64,000 nt of DNA from Planococcus citri (taxonomy: Eukaryota; Arthropoda; Insecta; Hemiptera; Pseudococcidae), in NCBI RefSeq assembly GCF_950023065.1, contig NC_088678.1:66370460-66434459 (forward strand). The letters are read 5' to 3'. Below are positions 24,213 to 37,015 of the stretch, piece after piece. Under the pieces are notes generated by a model, which saw only the letters and a program-made list of their open reading frames with translations, did no database searches and was not told the origin of the DNA. The first letter of the stretch is position 1, and each line of letters starts with the position of its first letter. The position numbers and the translations under genes were made by a program.

Positions 24213-27200
24213 ACTCGATTGCTTCATAAATATGCACTATGCAGAGGCAGACACTCGACAAGATCTCACTGTCCCTTTAGTATATTTTTTTTCGTCAAGA
24301 ATTTCAAGGTCAATGGCTCTTATTTGTCTATTGTGGAAATTCTCAATAATAATCAAAGGTGTCTTAAAAAACAGGCCAATATGAAAAAGCAAGGCAAAAG
24401 CAGGATAATTATATTTTTTCAAAAATTTCAACTTGTTTAAACGAGTGAAAAATTTCAAAGTTGGATTTTCAAAAACGTGAATAAACTTCACGGTCAAGGA
24501 CATCAAAAATTGTTAAGACACCTTGCCAAATAATTAACGAAATAAGAACGTAACCATGTGATTATCTATTGATTTTGTAATTATTTCTCACACAATTAAA
24601 GAAAGCCGAATTACCAAACGATGAATTAAACATAATCTAAATACAAATAGATAATAGATATGTATCGTATGAATGCAAACGAGGAAAAACAAAGCCGTTT
24701 ATTTTAAGGAATTCAAATGGAGTGTGGTTAATCAGAAAGATAGAAATTATCATCAAGTACGTAGGTATTTATTTGTACTTATGAATTGAAAAAATTGACA
24801 ACTTGTATACATAGAACAGATAAGTATTATCTGAAAAATCGAAATAGGACGGTAGTGGTATTAAAATAAATTTTTTACTATCCTACATTTTGCATAGAGT
24901 AAATTTGTTTGGCAATTTTACAACATCATGCCTTCAAAATTTTTAGGCGGGAGTGAAGGTGTAGGGGTGGAAACGACTGAGGAAGATGGAGAGATTTCCT
25001 CCCTGGGCACTTCACATTTAGGAACCCAGGCTCACTGATGTTGTATTTTTTTTTTCACTTTCCATATCATTTCCATTTTTTTTTTCAAAAATAATGCATG
25101 GAAAAAATTTTGGATTTGAGATGGTTTGAAAAGATTTTGAAAACACACATGCCAAAATCGATCGAATGAGTCACGAAGTTGGTAAATCCAAGTTTATAGT
25201 TGCTAAATTTAATTTTCATGCTACTTAAAAAGCATTTTTTTCAAAAACTGGAGAATCTGAAAACACGCTGGAGGCTCCGAAACGGTTTGAAACCATCACA
25301 ATCGACTCAGGAAATCAAAAATAGGTACCTACAAACCAAATTTCAAACTTTCAGATCTTTTTGATCAAATTATAAATTTTCAAAAAATTTCCAAAAAATC
25401 TAAAAATGACTTTTAGCAGCTGAAATTTTTGCAGGTGGTATATTTTTTGGGATGCTCCTTTGATTGAGATGCTTCCTTTGTCAGACAACAAAAACTCAAT
25501 AATTAATCGCAAATTTCAAAATGTCAATTTTGATTTCAATTTAAATTCAATCATTCTCAAAAAAAAAAATTGATACATTCGTTAGATATTTCTGAATTAA
25601 TCAACGAATTTTTTTTCTCATGATGAGAATGAAAAGGGTACCCCCCGATAAGATAGGCAAAATGCCCTTAACCTCAGATTTCGATGAAACTCACAGGGTA
25701 TGTTTAGTACCCCCAGAAAATAATTTTGGGCCCATAGCCCGCTCCCCACCCCACCCCCCTCAGCCAGGGGGGCCAAAAAACGCGTTTTTCAGGGGAAAAA
25801 TTCTGTATCAGCGCGTAATTAAGATAAATTGATTCTGTAAACGAATATAGTTAGAAGATACATGGGCGTACCTCCCTGAACTTTTTCAGAATTTTTCATC
25901 ACACGGGGAGAGAAGGGGGGACAAAAGAAAACTGTAAATCGACATTACTCCGGAACGAAAAAACATACCAAAACGATTTTTTCGTCAAATATGTATCTTT
26001 AGGTCTACTTTCTATAGAAGTCATCACCCGGCCATTTGGAGTGGTGGGTCAAGGTCAAAAGCTCAAAAAACTCTCAAAAAACCACGTTTTTTGCGTTTTT
26101 CTCCAAAAATATGGACAAACGGCGGAAATCTAAGAGAACCAAGTTGTTCAGCGTGAAATTTTACCTCAGAATTGTGTAATTGAAAATTCATTTACACCGC
26201 ATGATCGTAAAACTACATGCGCAGAAGTATTTGTGCTTACATCAAGATAGCTGAAAGGGTATTCCTGGGTAAAATAGGTGAAATGTCCCTGTCCTCGGAT
26301 TTCTGAAATTTTGATGAAACATAGTTGGGTACCATTAAAAAAAATGTCGGAGGCAAAAAATCCCCCCCCCCCCCACCTCCCCTTGCTCATAATAGCGAAA
26401 AAAGGGCCTTTTTCGGGGAGAAAAAATCCATGCTTCAACGAGTTTTGACAAAAAATCTGTATTCACTCAAAATATATGGAGGAGACAGTATAATAAAAGT
26501 ACCTACATAGGTATTTGAGATTCTGCGCCAATCCATGCTATTGCCATCAAAATCCAAGGCCACTTTTGGGGTTCTACTGAGAAAATTGAAAAGTAAATCT
26601 TTTTTTTTGGAGAGGGGGTATTAGTAGTTGGTGTTTTGAAAATATTTTCTTCGCAAAAGTTTTGCTATAATGAAGAAAAAATATTGAAAGATAATATATT
26701 TCTGAAACTGAGGAAATATTTTGGAACGCAGTGATGACAATATTTTAGGTTTCAAAAAATTGATAAAGATTGGCAAAAATTCCTAAATTTTTGTTGATTT
26801 TTCAAAATTGACAAAAACAATTAAAAATAATAGCATAGAATGGACGCAGAATCTAAGATATATTCATTTAGGACTGGGTCGATCGTCATTTTTCTCAATA
26901 CTCCCACTTTAAGGGCACATGTTTTCCCTTTAGGGGCACTTCTGGAGCCAGAATTTTTCTGTACAACTTTCAACTCAAAATGACAGTTTTTGCTAAAATT
27001 GGTAAAAATCCAGTTTTTTTTCTTTTTTTGGTGATTTACCCAATCTACTACATAGTACGTAGGTAGGTAATACCTATGTTTTCAATGTACTTGGTAACTC
27101 ACATAAAAATTTAATCATCGACACCAAAAAGAAACCTTTCTGATAGTTTTGAGTTAGATACCATGTACTTGAAAAGTAGGCTACTTGTAATTCAAGAAAA

Positions 27201-30200
27201 CCTTGATTAAGAAGTTGCATGGCGTAAATAGCGCTATAACGAAGCATTTTTCACAAAAACTCTAATTTTTGGGCAACCCCTCTCCCCAATGTGGTCGTTG
27301 GAAGGGTCCAACTGCAAATCAAACTTCATATTCATGTTCAGCGAGTTCGGTTCATATGACAATGATACCCATATTGCCTGTCTACTTTCGCCCTAAAATT
27401 TGGAGAGGGGGTGCCTATGGCCAAAAAATTGGAGTTTAAGGGTATACTCTGCGGAGAGCATTCTAATTTGACAACCGGTCGAAATATGAAACCGATTTGT
27501 TCGTTATTTTCATCATTCGTTCGTAAGACTGCATGTAATCGATTGAACGAATTTAGTCGTGCTTATGTCCCGCGACCCGCTCCCATCTAAACTTCAGACG
27601 GGGATTTCTCCGTGAATTTTCAAAATTCTTCCAATTTTTTTTCACCAATACTGATTCATCTATGAAATCGAGGGTATGTAGCCATATTTTCTAATTTTGC
27701 TTTTACAACAGGGATGTGAGCGTCTAAAGTACCTCCATCCAATTCCCTATTATAGCCATCAAATGTCCTGAATCAAAAATATCTCGACATACCCTCGCTT
27801 TTGAAAGCAAACCCTAGAAAAATCCGTTCTATAGTTTTGGCACAATCCCCGCCCAAAGTTGACCATTTTTCATCAAAAAATTAGAATAGCCTTAAAGAAG
27901 TTAGTTGGTTTTCTTATTGTTTTTGGAGGCCAGCATCCAAAATTATGGATCGCTTTTTTTGGTGGTGCTGTGACAAAAAAACACAATTTTGAGTGTTTTT
28001 TGAGTTTTTGAAGATGGCCTACCTGGAGGGAAAATTTGAAAAAAAAATACCAATTAAAGTGCTCATGCAGATACATTTTTGAAAAAAAAATTTTTCCTGT
28101 ACTTAAATTAGGTTCGGAGATACGGCGGTTTCAAATTTTCTTTTGTCAATATATCTCCCCTGGGGGGCCCACAATTTTTGAAGAAAATTCAAGTTGCTAG
28201 AATCATATCTCCTTCAAGTATTTTGAGTGAATACAGATTTTTTTGTCAAAACTCGTTGAAGCATGGATTTTTTCTCCCCGAAAAAGGCCCTTTTTTCGCT
28301 ATTATGAGCAAGGGGAGGTGGGGGGGGGGGGATTTTTTGCCTCCGACATTTTTTTTTAATGGTACCCAACTATGTTTCATCAAAATTTCAGAAATCCGAG
28401 GACAGGGACATTTCATCTATTTTACCCAGGAATACCCTTTCAGCTATCTTGATGTAAGCACAAATACTTCTGCGCATGTAGTTTTACGATCATGCGGTGT
28501 AAATGAATTTTCAATTACACAATTCTGAGGTAAAATTTCACGCTGAACAACTTGGTTCTCTTAGATTTCCGCCATTTGTCCATATTTTTGGAGAAAAACA
28601 TAAAAAACGTGGTTTTTTGAGAGTTTTTTGAGCTTTTGAGCTTGACCCACCACTCCAAATGGCCGGGTGATGACTTCTATAGAAAGTAGACCTAAAGATA
28701 CATATTTGACGAAAAAATCGTTTTGGTATGTTTTTTCGTTCCGGAGTAATGTCGATTTACAGTTTTCTTTTGTCCCCCCTTCTCTCCCCGTGTGATGAAA
28801 AATTCTGAAAAAATTCAGGGAGGTACGCCCATGTATCTTCTAACTATATTCGTTTACAGAATCAATTTATCTTAATTACGCGCTGATACAGAATTTTTCC
28901 CCTGAAAAACGCGTTTTTTGGCCCCCCTGGCTGAGGGGGGTGGGGTGGGGAGCGGGCTATGGGCCCAAAATTATTTTTTGGGGGTACTAAACATACCCTG
29001 TGAGTTTCATCGAAATCTGAGGTTAAGGGCATTTTGCCTATCTTATCGGGGGGTACCCTTTTACATCTGAAGTTGTCAAGATTCAGATGACGCAATCAGG
29101 CTATTATTAAAGCTCAAAGTCGTTCAAAGGTCTGATTTTTCAGACATCGAAAACAAATTTTTATAAATCCTATGCTGAGAAAATTTCATTTCCACCCATA
29201 AATAGCTATTTTTAATGGAACATGTGATTATTGAAATTTTGAAAAAAAATTGAAAAATCCTGATCAAATCTCTGAATGAAGTAGTTTTTTAAACAAATCA
29301 TTTTCAAAAATTTCAGTTAAAGTTCAATTTTTTTTCAAAATTCATTTTCACTCGCAAAAATGTGTAAAAAATTCAAAAGGTTCTTCATAATTTGTTGAAA
29401 ATTTTCTCAGGCTTTGAGTCAATATTTTTGAGAAAAAAAATTAAACTTTTGGACAATTCTTGAAAAAATGTGTGAGACTTTTGAGGATTTTTAGCAAAAA
29501 AAAAATGACAATTCTTAGCAATTTTGTTACAAACGAGAATTTTTTAAATTTTTTTCCAAAAAAAAAAAAACACACCTTTATGCTCGCATAAAAAGTAGAT
29601 AGGTACCTATCTATCATTTTCAACCTTCTGACACAAAACTTTCGTAAATAAAATCATTCAAAAATCTCATCTAAGTTCAGTTTTTCTTTCACACAATGAT
29701 AATTTTATGCTCTATTGCTCAAGGTCATTTCCAAGCTCGAAAACAAAATATGATTTATACCGATTATCAGATGATCTCACTTCTGCAGCAAAACAAACAT
29801 TCTGAGAAAAAAAAGAGTGAGGTCTAAATGTTACCATTTCCGCTGATTATTGATAAATTGGAAAATCGCCAACTCCACCCAAATTAACAATTGAAATTTT
29901 CGAATGAAAAAAAAATCCATTATCACTTAATGGAACTTGTAAATTTGAAACATTTTGCCAAATTCCATCTCACAGTATAGGTAATTTATTCTCGTACATA
30001 TCACTTGATAAAGGTATGATCAGTTTCGATATCAACGGACAGCCGAAAAGTCCAGACAAATTATGCAACGATGGAAGCATTCCAAATTCATATTCAAGAA
30101 CGATATTACTATAACAAGTTTTTCTCAAGTAGTAAATTACCTACACTTCACGAGCTAGTTTGTAACCGCAGGGCAAACCTACACGTGCATCTTATGTCTA

Positions 30201-30499
30201 CGCATCCATATCTTATATACTTAATTATGCATTTAATATACACAAAGTAACAAATGAATAAACACAAATAGATATTGGGTAGTAAACGTCGCGAAACACT
30301 TCTTCACGATGATATTACACCAGTCAGTGATAACCTTTTTATCTGAAACTGATAGTTCAGTGAGCAGTAAAGACCCGTTAGTTGTATAAATGTACGACAA
30401 CAGTTAAATTATTGTGAGCAAACACCGTGACTCGGTAATTTGGAATTTGTTTCATATTGTGAAAAAAAGTTGAGCTTTAACGTTAGGTAATTTTGTTAA
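24213..30499. other. E-F intergenic region dominated by a large inverted repeat
   Basis: The 6.3 kb between E and F holds no recognisable gene. 24,213-25,630 is AT-rich with one GGCTCC-type fragment near 25,265; AATAAA occurs at about 24,867. 25,632-29,062 is the large inverted repeat. 29,063-30,499 is AT-rich with no structure I can identify, and must contain the F promoter. Confidence 0.5.
25632..29062. mobile_element. Large foldback element with about 0.85 kb arms
   Basis: The left arm (25,632 to about 26,484) and right arm (about 28,207-29,062) are nearly perfect reverse complements. The outermost sequence is AAAAGGGTACCCCCCGAT and the arms share poly-C/poly-G, 'cgcgtttttcagggg' and 'tcaacgagttttgac' landmarks. 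The arm ends stop pairing just inside 26,484. The 1.7 kb spacer has no long ORF and no transposase motif that I can see. No target duplication is evident. Paired ORFs in the two arms are mirror images of one another and not genes. The high arm identity implies a recent origin or gene conversion between arms. Confidence 0.8.
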
Positions 30500-33400
30500 A
30501 TGGTGACGTCTAAAGAAACCTGCCAAAGCACATTGGAGGCTCAACAGAACAAGCTACTGTAAGTGATTTTTTTCATGTTTAATTTGAGGTGACCTGCGAT
30601 TTGATTCTATTTTCGAAATTTTTGTTTTTGTAGAGATAATAATTCATTGACGACTAAATTACCACCTGCTTCGTTATGGTTTTCAAAACGATTACTGGTT
30701 GCTGTGTTTATGTTCACGTGCTGCGTGAATATGACTTTTTTGAGACACAATATAAGCATAGCTGTGGTCGATATGACGTCGACTCGAAACGAAACTGGGA
30801 ACTCGACAATATCCAGGGTAAAAAAAAGTCAACTATCCAAAATTTCCCAATCATAAGAAAAAATAAATAAACAGTTGATAACAACAGCAATATTAATTAT
30901 TTTGTTTCAGGCTCCAGAATTCAACTGGAGTTCAAAAACCATCGGTTTCGTTCTTAGCATTTTCTATTATGGTGGATTATTGTCATTCACTGGAGGATAC
31001 ATTGTGACTAAATTTGGAGGAGCGACTAGTTGCACGTTATCAATGATGTTGTCCGGAATAACGACTATATTCCAGCCTGTTATTTTATACTATAATTTTC
31101 CTGCATTTCTGATCTGTCGTATCCTTACTGGATTTTTCGACGTGAGTATAATTTTTCGATATTCGGAAGCATTTTTCCTATTTTCAAAAGAATCCTGAAG
31201 GCTAATTTGGAATTTTTTAAATTAGAGTTTCGCAAAAGTGAGTATGTTGGAGGTATGCTCAAAATGGATACCAAAAAACGAAAGATCTAAACTGATGTCT
31301 TTCATTATCAGCGGATTCAATGTGGGTACAACAATGGTACACGGTGTCTGCGCCGTTTTGGCTTATAGTTACGGATGGCCGATGATATTTTATGCAACAG
31401 GTAGGTTGATTTCACACTGAAACGTTCGTATCTGTAGGGTAATGTTTTATTCAATTGGTAAGATTATCCCAATAGGTTCAATTTCGTTGGTCTTATCCAT
31501 ACTGATCTTCATTTTGGTTAAAAATCAACCCTCGGATGATAAATCCATCTCGAAAAAGGAGCTCGTGTACATAAAACAAGGAGTTGTCACCAGTGAGCAA
31601 AAAAAAGTAAGTTTGAAGATATTTCTTCTCATCATAATTCTTTCATTTTAGTCTTTAAAAAAATCGATGGAAGGTATACTCGATTTAATCATTTACAGAC
31701 CGTGCATCCGTACAGACGAATTCTGCTTTCACCCGCAATTTGGGCTTTACTCATGAACAGATTCACTCAGTTTTGGGTTACCACTATTTTAGTCACCTGT
31801 CTTCCTTTGTATATTAAGGGTAAGTATAAGTCATTCGAGGCATTTGATGATGCAGAAGTTTGATGTTTGATCTTATGTGCACCTTCGGATATTTACCCAC
31901 CTCAATGGGAACCATCAGGAGTTGGTCATTTTGACTTCTTGAAGCTAGGGAAATCGATGTCCTTAGGAAAAATAATAGAATCTGATGAGGTCTGATTCAG
32001 ATATTCAACTTTGATTAATCTAGTCACATCAAATTGGAACCAAAGCATATCAACTGTGATCAAATAGGTCTAAACAGATCCACCCTAATCTAATATCAGA
32101 TTAGATAATTTTTTCCTCGGGTCACATATGATTCGTTCAGCTCAGATAAGCGCAAATCTGATCGTCTGATCTTATAAATTCAATCAGAATTCAATTTCAT
32201 GCAGTCAGTTTCAATCTCGTAATGGATTCATGATCCTTTTTTCGAAGAGCACTTGCGTTCAAAAAAGCGAATCGTTCCCTGGTTGGGATCTTGAAATTTA
32301 CAAGCGGAAAGTTGTTCTTGGAGTCTCAACACATCCTTAACAAAATTTTGGTACATAGCTTTCTTAAAGGGACGTTCACTAAAGAAAATGTATTACTGTT
32401 GTGTAGATATATCTCCTCTAGATACGAGGTATACCAACTTAGAGTGGACTGTCTTTAGACTTTTTTGCAAAAGTTGAGGGAGAATTCGATAAAAAGTTGG
32501 GGGAGGGACTTCAAAAGACTCCAGGAGAAATTTTGGATTTGTAACTTGAATCTTCATTTTTATAACGTGGCTAAAAATTTTAAAAATGACATTATAAAAA
32601 TCGAAAATAAAATTTTTCTAATGGTACATAAGTACCTACCTAATTGATCATATTATATTCACATAGAAGTAAAAAACAGTTTTCACCTTTCGAGAGGTTT
32701 TGCATGACGTTCAAAAAAAATACAATAATTTTTGGACTTATTCAAAAATTGTGTGAAATGACCTCAAAAAGTGAAAAATTACAAAAATGAGTAACGTCCA
32801 AGAGGACATAACATGATCAATCATCGCCAAAAAAACCTTTTTTTTTTTCATTTTCAAATCGAATTTTAAAATTTAAAACTCCAGTAGAATACTTTGTGAA
32901 GGTTCAAGTCAAGAAGACAAAATTTTTCTTGCAGTCTAAAATTCCACCAAAAACTTCTATCAAATCCCTCTTCTGATTTTCCCAGAAAAGTCAATGACGA
33001 CACACCCCAATATCTAGTATTCAAGATATCTCTAACAAACAAAATTTTAAAAAAATCTTGCGCAGCGCGCAAGATCAACCGACTTTTCCCTAGCACACAT
33101 TGGTAATTTACAAAAAATTACCGGTAATTTACTAAGAATTACCAGTAAATTACCAACCAAGAATTACCAGTAATTTACCAACGAAGAATTTTCAGAAATT
33201 TACCAACTAAGACTTACGAGTAATTTACCAAAAAATACTGGCAATTTACCAACCAAGAATTACCAGAAATTTAATTTACCAAGAATTACCAGTAAATTAC
33301 CAAAAATCATTGGTAATTTACTAAAAACTACCGGTACAATTACCAAAAAGCACCAGTAATTTATTTCAAAAAAATTATCAAAAGTTACCTGTAATCAGCC

Positions 33401-36400
33401 AAAGTTATGCGTTTTTTACCAAAAATTACAAGTAATTCGCCAAAAATAACTAATTATTTTATTTACTGAAAATTACTATTAATTTACCAAAAAAAATTAT
33501 CAAAATTTACTGGCCAATTACCAAAAACTTTACGTTTTTTTAAAACAAAAATTACCAGTTATTCGCCAAAAATAACTATTGACTTGCAATTCGCGATTCC
33601 AATACTAGAAATTTTGAAAAATTTTGATTTTTGATTGCAAAAAAATTATTTAGGTACTTAATATACCAAAAAAAAATTATCAAAAGTTACTAGCTATTCA
33701 CCAAAAACTTTACGTTTTTTTTTAAACGAGTATTACAACCAGTTATTCGCCAAAAATAACTATTGATTTGCAATTCGCGATTCCAATACTAGAAATTTTG
33801 AAAAATTTTGATTTTTGATTGCAAAAAATTATTAAGGTAATATTAAAAAAATTAAAAGGATGAAATTTAAAAAAAAAATCAGTAAAAAAATCGACAAAAA
33901 ATTTTCATCTCTTGACTCACGCGGGATTCGATCGCCCGACCTCCGGCGCACCAATCTTCAACCTACACACCCTAACCACCCCATCAGTTTGTTGGGAAGG
34001 AGCCATTTTCGAGATATAAGGGTTTACAAATATTTCAGCTTATCCATAACGTTGAAACACACTTAAACGTTCATATCTCGTAAACGGCTGAATCGATTTC
34101 GACCAAATTAAAAATTTCTCTAGTTCAGTATCACAGCAATATTTTGCCATCATCAGTTTCGACTCAAAGTTCGGAGCTTTTGAGTTCAGCGTGACACAAA
34201 TTTATACATAAATTGATATATATATAAATACATACATACATACATACATATGTAGATATGCAAAGGGTACCTCTACGTCACCTTTTATATACTCACGCGT
34301 TCTCTTCGTCACCGAAATCGGTGACGGAGGCGTTTTGCCGGTGACGAAGACGTTTCCCTGTGTATACCAAGTCCAAACGGTTTGTTTTCCCCTGAAACGT
34401 AAAAGGGGAAAAGTTTGTCCGGTGACGAAAAGGTCATGTATACACCTACTTTATACAGATTTTAAAAATTTTGTTCCATCAACACTGACATACCCTCGAC
34501 GTCACCGCATATAAACAGTACCTTTTGGTCACCGCCTTTTTAAATGCTCCCAGTTGTGTTATATTTTCGTATTCGTAGCCAGCGTAGTTGTAATCTATTA
34601 GGTAAGGCAGCAGGTGACAATTTGGTATAGTCAATATCTTTTTAAATACACAAGGTCACGGAAGAGATCAGTTTATAATCGGAGGCAAATTGGTACCATT
34701 CTCGTAAATTTTTTTTGTATAAACTTAAAGCATGTAAATCAAGTGGGGAAAAGAGTATAAACACTATTATAACTGTGCTGGTTACGAATATGAAGTAAAT
34801 ACACCTCCGGAGGCATTTAAAAGCCTGGTGACCAAAAGGTACTGTTTATGTACGGTGACGTCGAGGATACTTAGGTCCATATATATATATATATAAACTT
34901 ATCTCGTTTGGTGCCATACGTCTTATCGTGATCAGCACACTCCAAAACGTCAAGAAAACCCACCCCCACCCAAATCCCGAACCTTCATGACAAATACAAT
35001 ACCTTCACTTTTCGTGCGAAAAGTCGGCAAAAGTACCTACTTTTGGCAGGGCATATTGAAAACACTTCGCGAGTTCTTCGTGGAGGGGAGGGAGGAGGGT
35101 AATATTTGACACGTCAATTTTTTCAAGTTTTCACTTTTTTTGCAGTCTTTTGGACATTCCAGAATATTTTGGAGGGAGCGACTTCAGGGGGTAGGAGACA
35201 GATCAATTAAGGGAAGTTGACAATATCATTTTTATTGTCTCAATTTTTCGGTTTTCAAATTTTTCTACTCGTTTTGAGCGTCTTTCATGAAATTATTATG
35301 AACCTAGGTACTTTTTCAACGTTATTACCTACTTTGAAAAGCAATAAACGAGGCATAACCATTTCCGTCAAATTTTCTTCAACATCCCTCCTGTTTTTTT
35401 TTTCAATTAAAAAATCGGGGTTTTTGATTAAGTTTACTTGAATATTTTCAAAAAAAATTTAGGGATTTTTGAATGACCAACTCTCGACGATTCCCATCTG
35501 ACTTGAAAAAATGTATGAATAATTGAAGACGTACCCACAAGAAATATAAAACTTCAGGGGTGGGGATTTTTTTTCAAAGTTTTGCAAAAAAGAAAAATAA
35601 ATTGAAAATATAAAGTCTGATTCTAAAAAAAAATTAGGAATTTTTGATAAAATTGTTGAAAAGCAGGACAACTGCAGGACTATTAAACACCCTGTAGGCA
35701 AGTATATATTTTTTTGGAATTCTTCAAATTCTAGCAATTCATATCCCCACGAATTTGAACCAAATTTGTCAATTTTTTCCATATTACATATTTATGTATG
35801 TACAAACTTTCATTTAAAAAAATCGAATCGCGCCATTTTTGCAACGCTTGAAATTCCAGTGTTACCACTTCCGTAAAATTGGGCCATCTTATACCCATTA
35901 CCAACTACACATTCATCGTCTCAATTTGACCTTTCGGTTTACCTTATCTGCGGTAAAACATAAAATATCCCCTCTGCCTCCAAAAAAATCAATGATGATT
36001 TCTTTGATTACAAGTTGGTTAGAAATTGCAACGAAGAACAAAAAAACAAGATTGGTACCTACTAAACCTTAATCGAAACGACATTGAATGATTCATGTAT
36101 TTTGGAAAATTTCTTCTCAAATTGTGTACTTTGATATCATTGCACAACTGTTTGTTTCAGATTTAACTCAACAGAACATCAATAAAGTAGGACTATTTTC
36201 TTCACTACCCAACATTGCCAGCATTTTCATGTTCCCTATTTGTGGAACGTTTTTGAATTATAGCAGAAAATTCAGCGCTTCCACGACTCGGGTAACGAGT
36301 TAAAAAACCTTGATGTTACATTTGTTAGTATTCACAGTACGAGTACCTCGCAACTTACCTATTCGATTTCTTTTATAGGTTCACAAAATATTAGTAGGTT

Positions 36401-37015
36401 GCGCACTCATCAGTATAAGTGTTCTGTTCGGGACAACAGCGATGATTTCAAATTTCACTGTCACGGTATTTCTATTCGTACTGGTTCAGATGTTCCTGTC
36501 AATTGTTAACCTGATCTCAGAGTAAGTTTTTATACAGGTATTTTGATGAAATTGAATGCAAAAAATTCAATATCCAATTCGAGGAAGAATTCAATCATAT
36601 GTATGTACCTACTTCATGCTTTGGTTATTTTCTTACAGAATAATCACTATTAGCATAGTACCGGGCAGCAGCAGTGCTATTGCTGGACTCAATATGTTTG
36701 TGATCTCAATGACCAACATTGTAGCTCGTCTTGTCACTGGTTTCATGACTCCTACTCGAGTAAGTAACTAATACATGAATACTATCAAAGTTCAAAATTT
36801 CGTAAAAAGGATGCTCAGAAAGATGTGTTTCTTGTTCACAGAGCATGGCAGAATGGAATAATTGTTTCATCTTGTCGAGCGGTATTGCATTTCTGAATGC
36901 TGTTGTATTTTTAAGCTATGGATCCAGTGAACCTCAAAACTGGGCAACATCGCAACCAGCGCCCATTCAGCAATATGATCCCGTTCATTCGGATGAAAAA
37001 AACAGCAAACTTTGA
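30500..37015 (+). CDS. SLC17-family transporter F
   Basis: Predicted 489 aa. Exons: 30500-30558, 30634-30817, 30911-31141, 31226-31400, 31476-31606, 31699-31819, 36161-36291, 36379-36521, 36639-36759, 36842-37015. Marks: SKRLLVAVFMFTCCVN then LRHNISIAVVDMTS with Arg57 retained; WIPKNERSKL (the classical SLC17 ERS/K form, where B-E have ERG); GWPMIFYATG; NQPSDDKSIS; SIVPGSSSAI; EWNNCFILSSG; GSSEPQNWA. Together with G and H it forms a subgroup distinct from A-E. Exon 6 is 121 nt, as in G and H. Intron 6 is about 4.3 kb and is filled with minisatellite, a tRNA-like segment and a MITE. I saw no AATAAA close after the stop. Confidence 0.88.
33095..33840. repeat. TTACCA minisatellite and adjacent tandem duplication
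   Basis: 33,095-33,560 consists of degenerate head-to-tail units of roughly 20-30 bp based on AATTACCAGTAATTTACCA. It is followed by a direct duplication of about 180 bp: the block 'aactattgacttgcaattcg' ... 'gatttttgattgcaaaaa' occurs at about 33,568-33,645 and again at about 33,758-33,828. Unit length and spacers vary, so this is not a CRISPR-type array. Confidence 0.75.
33914..33985 (-). other. tRNA-like segment, possible SINE head
   Basis: On the minus strand the sequence reads from about 33,985 GGTGGTTAGGGTGTGTAGG ... GGTCGGGCGATCGAATCCCG, which resembles a pol III A box followed by a B box (GATCGAATCCC) at tRNA-like spacing. The T-arm pairs GGG with CCC. I could not fold a full acceptor stem or assign an anticodon, so a functional tRNA is unlikely; a tRNA-derived SINE head fits better. 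Confidence 0.4.
34222..34252. repeat. ACAT microsatellite
   Basis: Uninterrupted 'acat' tetranucleotide repeats, preceded by a short 'tatatata' run at about 34,216. A second TA run lies near 34,880-34,897. Confidence 0.85.
34489..34876. mobile_element. Short foldback MITE in intron 6 of F
   Basis: Inverted arms of about 95 bp: left from ATACCCTCGACGTCACCG (about 34,491), right ending CGGTGACGTCGAGGATAC (about 34,873). Further paired blocks are 'aacagtaccttttggtcacc' and 'tattcgtagccagc'. The preceding 34,270-34,480 segment contains related but more scattered GGTGACGAA motifs, perhaps part of an older copy. Confidence 0.7.

Larger units (their letters stand above)
31820..36160. other. Long intron 6 of F, repeat-rich
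   Basis: 31,820-33,090 is unstructured apart from short 'tctgatc' direct repeats around 31,990-32,180. Then come TTACCA minisatellite repeats (33,095-33,840), a tRNA-like segment (33,914-33,985), microsatellite (34,222-34,252), a foldback MITE (34,489-34,876) and about 1.2 kb of AT-rich DNA without recognisable features. No nested gene was found on either strand. Confidence 0.55.

Noticed and set aside
28178..28528. ORF of 116 codons in the right arm of the large inverted repeat
   Set aside because: Its mirror image exists as a minus-strand ORF in the left arm (26166-26438); both are low-complexity by-products of the palindrome and contain the poly-G tract.
33095..33560. Regularly spaced short repeats resembling a CRISPR array
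   Set aside because: Units vary in length and sequence, there are no unique spacers, and the context is a eukaryotic intron.
33860..34066. 68-codon ORF with an Arg/Pro-rich stretch
   Set aside because: It reads through the tRNA-like segment on the opposite strand, and the rest is AT-rich filler with no conserved motif.
34754..34876. A functional cAMP-response enhancer
   Set aside because: The TGACG motifs are fully accounted for by the inverted arms of a MITE; kept only as a low-interest finding.
35459..35782. 107-codon minus-strand ORF in F intron 6
   Set aside because: No recognisable domain, no start context, strongly biased Phe/Ser/Leu composition expected from AT-rich DNA, and no partner exons.
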